Shown: one piece after another, positions 35,328-43,948 of the stretch
Layout of the letters: the number at the start of each line of letters is the position of its first letter
Position numbering within the stretch: the first letter of the stretch is position 1
Source: Lachnospiraceae bacterium
GTDB taxonomy: Bacteria > Bacillota > Clostridia > Lachnospirales > Lachnospiraceae
Reading direction: 5' to 3'
NCBI GenBank assembly: GCA_028696165.1
Contig: JAQVHQ010000009.1
Coordinates: 21,550-85,549, forward strand
Length of the DNA: 64,000 nt
Position numbers and translations under genes: made by a program
The notes under the pieces: generated by a model
What the model saw: only the letters and a program-made list of their open reading frames with translations
Told to the model about the DNA's origin: nothing
Database searches by the model: none

Positions 35328-36071
35328 TTAGCAACCAGGTCCTGTTAATGGCTCATTCATTGCTCTCATACGAATTTCCATAATTCTGCTCTGTTTTGAC
35401 TGTGCACATACAAAGAGCAGTGCTTCTGCTACATCATTTGCTGTCAGCATTCCTGAATTTGCCATCTGTTCCTCTGTTCTTCCATGACCAATTGCAAATT
35501 CAGTGATTCCAGCTCCTGGACAGAATGCGCAAGACTTGATTCCCTTTTCCCGGAACTCTTTATCTAATGCCTGTGCAAATCCACGAAGGGCAAATTTTGA
35601 AGAAGTATAAATTGTTTCATTTGGATATCCATAAATGCCAGCTGCTGAAGAAATCATGATAATCTGTCCTTCTGCTTTTTCCAGCATGTGAGGAACTGTG
35701 TATCTTGTGAAACTATATGCCGAACGGACATTACTATTCATTACCAAGTCATAATCTTCTACTGTTGATTCAAGAAGTGGTGTATATCTTCCAACACCGG
35801 CATTATTAATTAAAATATCGATTTTTCCAAAAGTTTTGATTGCCAGTTCAACAGTTTTAGCTGCTGTTTCATCATCCATTGCGTCACCTGCGTAACATAC
35901 AGCTTCTGCTCCCAACGCTTTACATTCGTCAACTACTTCCAATAATCTTTCTTGTCTTCTTGCCGTAATTACAATTTTTGCTCCTTCTTTTGCGAAGAGA
36001 AGAGCTGTTGCTCGACCAAATCCTGCACTTGCACCTGTAATTAAAGCTACTTTACCATCTAATTTTCCCAT
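35328..36071 (-). CDS. SDR-family oxidoreductase
   Basis: A 247-residue classical short-chain dehydrogenase. It has TGASAGFG for the cofactor, NNAGVG, the catalytic Ser region MISSAAGIYG and YTSSK. The AKIVITARRQERL stretch after the second strand ends in Arg, which favours NADP. It is closest in look to the YdfG-like group acting on hydroxy acids or 3-hydroxy compounds. I chose the ATG at 36071 with AAGGAG 8 nt upstream. It lies 75 nt after the ABC permease gene, so it may oxidise or reduce the imported molecule. Confidence 0.82.
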   Translation of the reverse strand: MGKLDGKVALITGASAGFGRATALLFAKEGAKIVITARRQERLLEVVDECKALGAEAVCYAGDAMDDETAAKTVELAIKTFGKIDILINNAGVGRYTPLLESTVEDYDLVMNSNVRSAYSFTRYTVPHMLEKAEGQIIMISSAAGIYGYPNETIYTSSKFALRGFAQALDKEFREKGIKSCAFCPGAGITEFAIGHGRTEEQMANSGMLTANDVAEALLFVCAQSKQSRIMEIRMRAMNEPLTGPGC

Positions 36072-36146
36072 GTTATTTACTCCTTTTCTCATATCTTTTA
36101 TTTGTTTTTTCATTGTTTCCAAGTAATCAATATCTCTGATTGTAAA

Positions 36147-37112
36147 TTATTCCTTATCCTGATGTGCAAATTTATCAAAAATCAAAGCTAATACGATAAC
36201 AATACCAATAACAACCTGATGCCATGAGGAATCTACCTTCAAAATATTTAATCCATTTCGAATTGTAGTCATAAGTACTGCACCCAAGAGACATCCTAAG
36301 AGATTTGCATTTCCACCAGCCATGCTAGTTCCAGCAATAACAACTGCGGCGATTGCATCTGTTTCATATCCTGATCCAGCCTCAACAACTGCGGCTTCTG
36401 ATCTTGCAGTTAATAACATACCTGCTATTGCTCCAAGCACACCCATAATAATATATACTGATGTCTTAATTCGACCAACATTAATACCAACTAACTTTGC
36501 TGCATCAATATTACTTCCAATGGTAAGAACATTTCTTCCATACTTTGTGCGATACATTACATACCAGAAAATAATAGTCAAAATAATAACAATGATGATT
36601 GGAACTGGCAGGAATCCCACATACCCTTGTGCAATAAATTGAAACTCAGGATAATTCAAACCAAAGATTGGTACACCTTGTGTATATACATAAATCAAAC
36701 CTCTAAATATCTGCATCGTTGCTAATGTAGCAATAAATGAAGCTATTTTTAATTTTGATACCAAGACTGCATTTAAAAATCCAATCACTGCTCCTATTAA
36801 CAATGTGAGAACCATTGCCAAATAAATGTTCATTGAATAATTTTTCATCATTGCTGCACAACACATACCTGTAAATCCGATGACCGATCCAATGGAAAGA
36901 TCAATTTCACCTGTTGCAATAATAAACGTCATACCAATTGATATAATTCCTACCCATACAGATTGTCTTAAAACTACCATGATATTACCAGCAGTAAGAA
37001 AGCTATCCGTCGAAATTGCTAATGCTATACACAGTACAATAAAAGCTATCATAACACCCATTCCATTGATGGATAATATATCCTTTATTGTCATTTTACT
37101 CTTCTTCATCAC
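36147..37112 (-). CDS. Ribose-type ABC importer, permease
   Basis: A 321-residue membrane protein of the RbsC/XylH (BPD_transp_2) family with about ten helices. Family motifs are WVGIISIGMTFIIATGEIDLSIGS and the EAA-like region near TMQIFRGLIYVYTQGVPI. It overlaps the ATPase gene by 4 nt (ATGA). Importers of this family take up pentoses, hexoses, autoinducer-2 and some polyols or modified amino acids, so the family alone does not name the cargo. Confidence 0.9.
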   Translation of the reverse strand: MMKKSKMTIKDILSINGMGVMIAFIVLCIALAISTDSFLTAGNIMVVLRQSVWVGIISIGMTFIIATGEIDLSIGSVIGFTGMCCAAMMKNYSMNIYLAMVLTLLIGAVIGFLNAVLVSKLKIASFIATLATMQIFRGLIYVYTQGVPIFGLNYPEFQFIAQGYVGFLPVPIIIVIILTIIFWYVMYRTKYGRNVLTIGSNIDAAKLVGINVGRIKTSVYIIMGVLGAIAGMLLTARSEAAVVEAGSGYETDAIAAVVIAGTSMAGGNANLLGCLLGAVLMTTIRNGLNILKVDSSWHQVVIGIVIVLALIFDKFAHQDKE

Positions 37113-38644
37113 ATACCTCCTTGATCTGCGGCTTTACCAAATTTTGTGATTGTCTTTAGACCTTCAATATCTATGTCACTTCTATTGATAATACCGGTAG
37201 TCTTACCGTTATGAATAACAACTATGCGATCACATATTCCCAGAATTTCTTCTTCCTCTGAAGAAACCAGAATCACCCCTTTATCTTGTGCCAAATATTC
37301 CATAATCAAATTGTATACCTCTGTCTTAGCATTTACATCAATACCTCGAGTAGGTTCTTCCAATATCAAAATATCAGGATCTGTTAAAAACCATCTTGCA
37401 AGAATTACTTTTTGTTGATTTCCACCTGACAGACTGGCGATTGGCTGTTTCTGATTTGTTACTTTAATCTTTAAATTTTCTATGTAATCAGCGGTAATTT
37501 CTTTTTCTTTTGAAAGACTCAATCCTTTTTTTGTGTTTATATGATCAATGCCTGCTATTGTCGTGTTCCAGCTCACTTCACGGTTTGGGAAAATACTTTC
37601 CGTTTTTCTTTCAGCTGGAATAAATGCGAATTTATTATTTATTGCCTCATTGATAGTTCTATTTTTAATTTTTTTACCATCTTTTATAATTTCTCCACTA
37701 TCATAGGCATGAGCACCAAATAACGCTCTAACTATTTCATATTTTCCACATCCTGCAAGTCCTATAATTCCAACAACTTCTTTTTTATGAACATCGAATG
37801 AAATATTTTGGAAAACTTTTCCACTAGACAGATTGTTAACACTAAGAATTTTTTCTCCTGGCTGATACGCAACTTTTGGATAATAATTATCAACATTTTT
37901 ACCAATCATGGCTTTTACAAGTTCTTGTTGTGTAAGATTGGCTGTTTCTTTTTCTAATACTGCATATCCGTCTCTGAGTACAATTGTCCTCTCACAGTTT
38001 TCAAAAATTTCATCTAAATGGTGCGAAATAAAAATAATCGTTTTGTTCTGTGCCTTTAAATCTTTAATAATTCGGAACAACGTTTTCTTTTCTTTATCTT
38101 CAAGAGCTGTCGTTGGCTCATCCATGAAGATGATTTTGCTGTCAGCTAAGACCGCTCTGCCAATTTCAACCATCTGTCGTTGTGAAAATGGAATGTCTTT
38201 TACTTTCGCATTCACATCAATATCTACATTTAATTTATCGTGTAAAATTTCTTTCGATTTTTCTTTCATTGCTTTGATATCAAGCGGCTTTAAAAAACCG
38301 TCTTTTTTTGTTTTATGCAGTTCACTATTCGTGAACATATTTTCATATACTCTCATATCCGGGAAAAGACTCAATTCCTGATAAATTACACTAATACCAA
38401 GTTTTTTTCCGTCTTCAGCACTTGTAATATTTTGCTTTTCTCCATAAAGGAAAATATCGCCTTCATCTTTTGTGTATACGCCACAAAGGATTTTAATTAA
38501 TGTTGATTTTCCAGCACCATTTTCACCAATTAAGCTAATACATTCTCCTTCATAAAGCTTCATATCAATACCTTTCAGCACAGGAACTCCATAAAAACCT
38601 TTTTTGATTCCTTTTACCTCTATAACGGGTATTCTTTCACTCAT
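37109..38644 (-). CDS. Ribose-type ABC importer, tandem ATPase
   Basis: A 511-residue RbsA-type protein with two ATPase halves. The first has Walker A GENGAGKSTLIK, signature PFSQRQMVEIGRA and Walker B KIIFMDEPTTAL. The second has a degenerate Walker A (GLAGCGKYEIVR, Lys kept but Ser/Thr replaced by Tyr) with signature SLSGGNQQKV and DILILEEPTRG. A degenerate second site is common in this family. AGAGGT precedes the ATG. Confidence 0.92.
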   Translation of the reverse strand: MSERIPVIEVKGIKKGFYGVPVLKGIDMKLYEGECISLIGENGAGKSTLIKILCGVYTKDEGDIFLYGEKQNITSAEDGKKLGISVIYQELSLFPDMRVYENMFTNSELHKTKKDGFLKPLDIKAMKEKSKEILHDKLNVDIDVNAKVKDIPFSQRQMVEIGRAVLADSKIIFMDEPTTALEDKEKKTLFRIIKDLKAQNKTIIFISHHLDEIFENCERTIVLRDGYAVLEKETANLTQQELVKAMIGKNVDNYYPKVAYQPGEKILSVNNLSSGKVFQNISFDVHKKEVVGIIGLAGCGKYEIVRALFGAHAYDSGEIIKDGKKIKNRTINEAINNKFAFIPAERKTESIFPNREVSWNTTIAGIDHINTKKGLSLSKEKEITADYIENLKIKVTNQKQPIASLSGGNQQKVILARWFLTDPDILILEEPTRGIDVNAKTEVYNLIMEYLAQDKGVILVSSEEEEILGICDRIVVIHNGKTTGIINRSDIDIEGLKTITKFGKAADQGGM

Positions 38645-38668
38645 CAGCCTACCTCTTTTCTTGAAAGG

Positions 38669-38703
38669 ATCCGATTCCGACCGATTTCAAGTCAGAATCG
38701 GAT
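38669..38703 (-). promoter_or_regulatory. Intercistronic hairpin between binding protein and ATPase genes
   Basis: A 9-bp stem (ATCCGATTC with GAATCGGAT) encloses a shorter GAC/GTC pairing. No T-run follows, so it is more likely an mRNA stabiliser or partial attenuator that lets the binding protein be made in excess, as known for many ABC operons. Confidence 0.55.
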
Positions 38704-38710
38704 AAATATT

Positions 38711-39799
38711 TTACTGCTCTACTTCTTTTGATTTCTTTTGCTCTGTATATGAGTAGTTATCTGAAGGAATTAAATCAGTGTTTGTAGAATCTATAACTGT
38801 CAATTCATTCATGATTGCGCGTTCAACTTCTTTTCCCTCTAAATCATGAGCGATAATGGTATCAATCATATTGCTTCCCATTTGTTTTGCATCCGTATTT
38901 ACAGAAGCTGCCATTTCACCATTTAAAATTGCATTGTAGCCGTCTTCTGTACAGTCGTAACCTACTACAGTCGTTCCATCTAATTTCCCGGCATCTTTTA
39001 ATGCAACAATTGCACCAAGTGGCATTTCATCATATGGGCCATATATACAATTGATTTCAGGATTAGACTGTAATGCATTTTCTGTTACTTCCTGTCCGCC
39101 TTGACGAGTCCAGTCAGCCGGCTGAGATACTACAATTTCAATGTTATCTGCACCCTCAATACCTTCCATAAATCCTTCTGTTCTAATCGTGTTATGTGAT
39201 CCTTCCTGACCTTCCAGATAAAGCATCTTTACAGCCTCATCCTTTAGGTTATCTTTAATCCATTGTCCTGCAAGTCTTCCCGCTTCGGTGAAATCATAAC
39301 TTACAAGCGATACATAATATTCATTTGATACATCCTGGGCTGGCATGTTGAAAAGATATACCGAAACTCCTTTTTCACAAAACTGTTTTAAATATGGAAT
39401 GAATTCCGTGTCATTATGTGTTGAAAAGCAAAGAACATCTAGTGTATCATCTTGAAGTAATGTTTCAAGGAAACCAATCTGCTCTTCAACCATCTTAGAA
39501 ACATTGGTTGGCGAATAAACATCAATTGTTCCCACTTCTTCATTTCCGTATCTTTCAAGTTCTTCCTGCATACCATTTAAGATAAGTGAGTAGTAAGTAT
39601 TCATACCTGCGTTAACATATGCAATGTGAAGAGGCTTTTCCCTCTTTTGCGGCTCTGGAACCAGATCAGACACTGCGGCTTCTCCTGTTGTGTTCGCTGT
39701 CGCCCCTGCATCTGCTGCCGACTGATTACTTGTTGCACAACCTGTCATTCCTAATACCATTACAGCTGCCAATACTAAAGATAGCACTTTCTTTTTCAT
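38711..39799 (-). CDS. Ribose-type ABC importer, substrate-binding lipoprotein
   Basis: A 362-residue periplasmic-binding-protein-like lipoprotein. The signal ends in a lipobox (GMTGC, Cys21), followed by a Ser/Ala/Thr-rich linker and then the type 1 binding fold (LHIAYVNAGMNTYYSLILNGMQEEL, VVGYDCTEDGYNAILNGEMAASVNTDAKQMG split over the two lobes). Trp, Arg and Asp residues expected for sugar contact are present, but the ligand cannot be read off. A charged tail (EQKKSKEVEQ) ends the protein. AGGAGG lies 7 nt before the ATG. The gene lies only 40 nt after the second dipeptidase-like gene. Confidence 0.9.
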   Translation of the reverse strand: MKKKVLSLVLAAVMVLGMTGCATSNQSAADAGATANTTGEAAVSDLVPEPQKREKPLHIAYVNAGMNTYYSLILNGMQEELERYGNEEVGTIDVYSPTNVSKMVEEQIGFLETLLQDDTLDVLCFSTHNDTEFIPYLKQFCEKGVSVYLFNMPAQDVSNEYYVSLVSYDFTEAGRLAGQWIKDNLKDEAVKMLYLEGQEGSHNTIRTEGFMEGIEGADNIEIVVSQPADWTRQGGQEVTENALQSNPEINCIYGPYDEMPLGAIVALKDAGKLDGTTVVGYDCTEDGYNAILNGEMAASVNTDAKQMGSNMIDTIIAHDLEGKEVERAIMNELTVIDSTNTDLIPSDNYSYTEQKKSKEVEQ

Positions 39800-39839
39800 T
39801 TCTCTTCCTCCTTGAATTCGGATTATTTCTCAAAGACCT

Positions 39840-41309
39840 TTAATCTTTTAAGTTCTTCATCATTTCCTTGAAAATCTTCCATACTTTTCCTACAGACTCA
39901 ATTCCCAGTTCTTCTGAAGGGGTATGTACACCATGAGTCACTGTTCCTACTGATACAATGTCCAAACCTTTTACACGATCCTGGAATAAACCAAGCTCTA
40001 AGCTGGCTGGCATAGCATATACTTCCGGCTCTTCGCCTGTAACTGCTTTATAAGCCTCAGTAGCAATTTTTAACATATATGAATCCGGATTATAAATCCA
40101 TTCTGGAGCATCTGTACCAATTTGCTCAGCTTTTACACCATCTCCAACTAAATCTGCTAATGCAAGCATCTCTTTCACTACTTCATGCTTTCTGGTTGTC
40201 ACAATACTTGTAATCGTAGAAACAATTTCTACTGCATTCTCTTCTGTTGTCATGATTCCAATATTGTTAGAGCACTCACTGATTCCTTCAATTTTAAAGC
40301 TCATGCTAATGACACCATTCGGTAGAAGCATAATTGATTTCACGAGTTTTTCTGTCATTTTCGCTGTAAATACTTGTTCAAATACTTGATCAGATTCCGT
40401 TAATTCCATCTTCACATCTGGATCTGTAATGTTGTATTCATCTTTTAACTCTGCATATGTGCTCAAAACAATTGCTTTTACAGTTTCAAATTCCGAATCC
40501 TTTATCGCAAGAATCGCATTCGCCTCAGACGGAATAACGTTGTTCTGAACTCCACCTGAAATAGTTGCTACTCTAACTTCGTTTGTTGCACTTAAAATAT
40601 TATTTAATACTCTTGCAAGTAATTTAATAGAATTTCCTCTTTCAAGGACAATGTCAAATTCGCAATGGCCACCGATTAAGCCCAAAATATCCAATGAGTA
40701 AAACTTTGCGTCGGCAACTGCTTCTCTCTCAAGAAAAACGCTATATTTTACAGAAACGTCACCGCCGCATCCAGCAAGAATGTGATCATCCATATGCCAG
40801 TTCATATCCAACATGCGAGTTCCGGTTAATTTTTCCGTATGAAAGCCTTCTCCACCGACTTTTCCCATCTCCTCCATGACTGTGATAGCCATTTCAATTG
40901 GTGGATGTGGAATTTCTTTTGAATCTAATAATGCAAGGAAATAAGAAATACCAATTCCATTATCCGCCCCAAGTGTCGTTCCCTTTGCTCTTACAAAACC
41001 ATCTTCTGTGTATAATTTCAAACCCTCATTCAAGAAATCATGTTCTACATCTATTGTTTTCTTGCAAACCATATCCATATGACCATGGAAAATCAAAGTT
41101 GGAGAATTCTCATATCCTGGTGTTCCTGGTGCCTTGATTAAAATATTATGTAAATCATCCTGAAAAACTTCATATCCTCGCTCGTTTGCAAATTGAACAA
41201 ACCAATCACTGACCTTTTCTTCATGGCTTGATCCACGTGGGATATCACTTAAAGTTTCAAAAAATTGAAATACTTCTTTGGGTTCAAGTTGCGATAAAAC
41301 TCCACTCAT
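39840..41309 (-). CDS. M20C (PepD-like) aminoacyl-histidine dipeptidase homologue, second copy
   Basis: A 489-residue two-zinc peptidase homologue. Metal and catalytic residues are seen at HGHMD (His77, Asp79), GADNG (Asp116), MEEMG (Glu146, Glu147) and near the end GVHTP. Where PepD family members, as I recall them, carry NLDSEE before GCAGG, this protein has DMNWHMD before GCGGD, so one expected metal ligand Asp is Asn170 with His172 nearby. The other copy at 42236 shares the change. The substrate may therefore not be a plain histidine dipeptide. GGAGG precedes the ATG. Confidence 0.85.
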   Translation of the reverse strand: MSGVLSQLEPKEVFQFFETLSDIPRGSSHEEKVSDWFVQFANERGYEVFQDDLHNILIKAPGTPGYENSPTLIFHGHMDMVCKKTIDVEHDFLNEGLKLYTEDGFVRAKGTTLGADNGIGISYFLALLDSKEIPHPPIEMAITVMEEMGKVGGEGFHTEKLTGTRMLDMNWHMDDHILAGCGGDVSVKYSVFLEREAVADAKFYSLDILGLIGGHCEFDIVLERGNSIKLLARVLNNILSATNEVRVATISGGVQNNVIPSEANAILAIKDSEFETVKAIVLSTYAELKDEYNITDPDVKMELTESDQVFEQVFTAKMTEKLVKSIMLLPNGVISMSFKIEGISECSNNIGIMTTEENAVEIVSTITSIVTTRKHEVVKEMLALADLVGDGVKAEQIGTDAPEWIYNPDSYMLKIATEAYKAVTGEEPEVYAMPASLELGLFQDRVKGLDIVSVGTVTHGVHTPSEELGIESVGKVWKIFKEMMKNLKD

Positions 41310-41324
41310 TTTAATTCCTCCATT

Positions 41325-41735
41325 TTATAATTCCGGTGCGACCGCAAATATTGCTCTTGCTGTTTTACCATAATAATTGATAATTTTATAAGTTTCGCCT
41401 TCTGGAATAAACATGTAGTCCCCTGGCTGAACATCATAAGTTTCTTTACGATCTTTGATAAAAAATGTTAATGGTCCATCAAGCACAAAAAATACTGCAT
41501 CGCCTGCATGACTATCGAATTCTGTCTGTTGCGGTTCTGGACCTCCGGTTAAAATCTTCACTGTTCCGAACTGCATCACATCATTGCTGCACCATACAGA
41601 AAGAAGAGCTGGTGTACGTTCTCCACTGATCATTTTAATGCTTTCTGCATCACTTAATTTGTAGAATACTGCCTCTTCTCTTGATTGTGGTCCTGATGCA
41701 GGAAAAGCACCGAGGTTATTTATCGTAATTGCCAT
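41325..41735 (-). CDS. Small cupin protein with reduced metal site
   Basis: A 136-residue single-domain cupin. The first cupin motif is reduced to one His (FDSHAGDAVFFVLDG) and the second motif (PGDYMFIPEGETYKI) lacks the usual His, so metal binding is doubtful. It shares the HAGD signature with the cupin encoded 2 nt upstream, so the two are paralogs and may form a heteromer. The function is unknown; small cupins can act as isomerases, dioxygenases or sugar-binding sensors. GAGAGGAG precedes the ATG. Confidence 0.75.
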   Translation of the reverse strand: MAITINNLGAFPASGPQSREEAVFYKLSDAESIKMISGERTPALLSVWCSNDVMQFGTVKILTGGPEPQQTEFDSHAGDAVFFVLDGPLTFFIKDRKETYDVQPGDYMFIPEGETYKIINYYGKTARAIFAVAPEL

Positions 41736-41737
41736 GA

Positions 41738-42211
41738 TTATTCTCCTCTCTCTTCAAATTTATAAAGTTTCATAGCTCCTGTATATTCATCCGGAATAGG
41801 ATTTTCATCATCCCATGCTTTTGGAGCAATCACATAAAGCATACGCGCTTCTGTTTCGCCAAAGTTATATCCGATATGTGGGCATCCTTTTGGCATCAAA
41901 ATTCCATCGCCCTGATCAACCACCATTACCTGACCTGTTTCCGGCTGGAACATGGTAACCTGTCCTTTTAATACATAGTAAATTTCATCTCCCGCATGTA
42001 CGTCTGCTGGCGAGAAATGAGATCCCGGACTAAGCTGATACTCACCTACCGTCATTGAGTCTGTACTTGCGATCAGCCAATTCAAATCGCTTGTCTCTGG
42101 TGCTTCTTCCGTGTACAAATACTGCATTAAATCACCGTGTTTCATTACGCAAGGTCTTTTTTCTTCTTTTGGAAATGGATACTTGCAAAACCAATCTTGT
42201 GTGTTTGCCAT
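41738..42211 (-). CDS. Small cupin protein
   Basis: A 157-residue cupin. Motif 1 reads PADVHAGDEIYYVLKG and motif 2 reads DGILMPKGCPHIGYNF, which keeps one His in each. The start (DWFCKYPFPKEEKRP) is specific to this protein. Only 2 nt separate it from the next cupin gene, and 24 nt from the first dipeptidase-like gene. The chemistry is not assigned; an isomerase or hydrolase step on the imported compound is a reasonable guess. AAGGAG lies 9 nt before the ATG. Confidence 0.78.
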   Translation of the reverse strand: MANTQDWFCKYPFPKEEKRPCVMKHGDLMQYLYTEEAPETSDLNWLIASTDSMTVGEYQLSPGSHFSPADVHAGDEIYYVLKGQVTMFQPETGQVMVVDQGDGILMPKGCPHIGYNFGETEARMLYVIAPKAWDDENPIPDEYTGAMKLYKFEERGE

Positions 42212-42235
42212 TTTCTTTGTCTCCTTTTTTTGAAT

Positions 42236-43699
42236 TTAGTCATCAAGTTCCTTTAAAATTTCTTTGATATGATCCCATACCATCTGAACGCTGGTCCAAT
42301 CGAGTCTTTCTTTTGGTGTATGAACATCGTACGCTTTGGGTCCGAGCGAAATACACTCAAGCCCTGGTATCTTTGAGCAAAACAGTCCTAATTCCAGACT
42401 GGAATGCGATACTTCAACATTTGGTTCTTCCCCATATAACACTTTAAATGCATTCTTAGCCGTTGCTAATAATTTAGATTCTGGTCTAAATGGCCATTCC
42501 GGGCAATCTGCAAATGTATCAACACTCGCTCCCATAAGTTCCGCTAAATCATTCATTTTCTGTAAAATATCATATTTTCTAGATGTGACTGCACTAGGTA
42601 TCGTAGATAAAATTGATACTTGATTATCCTCTGTGCTAATCATTGCCATTGTATTAGAGCTTTCTACAAGTCCTTCAATTTCAAGACTCATGCTCTGTAC
42701 TCCACACGGCAATAGATGAAGTGCTTTTGCAATTTTTTTTGTATCTTCATAAGAAATCACTTTCTCTTGTTTCTCTGCTGAAACCATTGTTACTTTCAAT
42801 TCTTTATCTGCGATTTTATACTCATTCCTAAGTGTATCTGCAAACTTTTCAACAACCTCTTTTACACCATCCACGTCAGATGTCTTCACAGCGATAACAT
42901 TGTCCATATTTCCAGGAATAACATATCGATTGACTCCACCTGTTAAATCAGTGAAATGCACTTCACAATCTTTTGCAATCAGGTTAACAAGTCTTCCAAA
43001 CTGCTGCAGTACATTGGCTCTTTCCAAATGAATATCGAATTCTGAATGTCCACCAACACCACCAGTGATTGATAATTGGAAGAATAACTCATCTGCTTTT
43101 GTTTCTTCATATGTAATTGGAATTCGATAATATGCTGAAATATCTCCTGCACATCCTGCGAAAACTGTATCTGGTTTGTGCCAATTGAAATCCATCAATC
43201 GTTTTCCTGTTACATTCATTTTCTTTGCATCAAATTGCTGACCACCACGTTTTCCAACTTCTTCCTGCACTGCGATAATGCATTCAATTGGTGGATGAGC
43301 AAGTGATTCATCGGAAAGAATCATCATCATGAAAGCAACTCCGACTCCGTTATCTGCTCCTAATGTTGTTCCATCACCTTTGATATAGTCGCCTTCCACT
43401 TTTAATCTGACGCCCTCTGTCAGCATATCCTGCTCTACCCAGGATTCTTTGTCCAACACCATATCCATGTGTCCATGAAAGATAACCGGATGTGCATTCT
43501 CATATCCTGTTGATGCCGGTTTTTTGATCAGTAAGTTGTAATACTCATCCTGCTCAGCTGTGCAGCCATTGGCTTCTGCAAATGCCTTCAAGTAATCACT
43601 AATCTGCTTCTCATGATAAGACCCTCTTGGTATTTCACTAATCTCTTCAAAATAATCAAAGAACTTTTCAGGTTGCATTCCTTTTAAAATCTTTGCCAT
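42236..43699 (-). CDS. M20C (PepD-like) aminoacyl-histidine dipeptidase homologue, first copy
   Basis: A 487-residue paralog of the protein at 39840 and first gene of the operon. It has HGHMD (His77, Asp79), GADNG (Asp116), QEEVG (Glu146, Glu147) and DVHTP near residue 460. It shows DFNWHKP before GCAGD where the family usually has NLDSEE before GCAGG, so Asn172 stands at an expected Asp ligand. Both copies keep the lid domain (about 190-390) with the ISIP/ILSTIPS strand. AGGAGGG precedes the ATG, and a TTTATAAA operator overlaps the start codon. Confidence 0.85.
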   Translation of the reverse strand: MAKILKGMQPEKFFDYFEEISEIPRGSYHEKQISDYLKAFAEANGCTAEQDEYYNLLIKKPASTGYENAHPVIFHGHMDMVLDKESWVEQDMLTEGVRLKVEGDYIKGDGTTLGADNGVGVAFMMMILSDESLAHPPIECIIAVQEEVGKRGGQQFDAKKMNVTGKRLMDFNWHKPDTVFAGCAGDISAYYRIPITYEETKADELFFQLSITGGVGGHSEFDIHLERANVLQQFGRLVNLIAKDCEVHFTDLTGGVNRYVIPGNMDNVIAVKTSDVDGVKEVVEKFADTLRNEYKIADKELKVTMVSAEKQEKVISYEDTKKIAKALHLLPCGVQSMSLEIEGLVESSNTMAMISTEDNQVSILSTIPSAVTSRKYDILQKMNDLAELMGASVDTFADCPEWPFRPESKLLATAKNAFKVLYGEEPNVEVSHSSLELGLFCSKIPGLECISLGPKAYDVHTPKERLDWTSVQMVWDHIKEILKELDD

Positions 43700-43769
43700 T
43701 TATAAATCCCTCCTAAATCTCTTGTGTAATTTATAAATTCAGTATAATTATTTATAAATCGTTTGTCAA
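43699..43769 (-). promoter_or_regulatory. Operon promoter with three TTTATAAA operators
   Basis: On the minus strand TTGACA (43764-43769), 17 nt and TATACT (43741-43746). Palindromic TTTATAAA sites lie in the spacer (43751-43758), just after the expected start of transcription (43730-43737, extended to AATTTATAAATT) and over the start codon (43699-43706). A fourth lies upstream at 43863-43870. The same site occurs in the lacI promoter. Confidence 0.75.
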
Positions 43770-43895
43770 TAAAAATCATTGATAATTATTATTTTCATTC
43801 ATTATATAAGAATTTTTCGCTTTCTTTTTGTATATTTTCACCATATTTTGTTCTTTATTTTGTTTATAAACTCATGTAAACTTTATCGAAATATG

Positions 43896-43934
43896 TAAAA
43901 AAAGAAGTCCTCGAGACAAACTCAAGAACTTCTT
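43896..43934 (-). terminator. Terminator after the lacI-type gene
   Basis: A 14-bp stem with two mismatches (43921-43934 with 43902-43915) is followed on the minus strand by seven T residues. It separates the regulator from the dipeptidase operon promoter. Confidence 0.85.
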
Positions 43935-43948
43935 CTAACTTTCACTCA

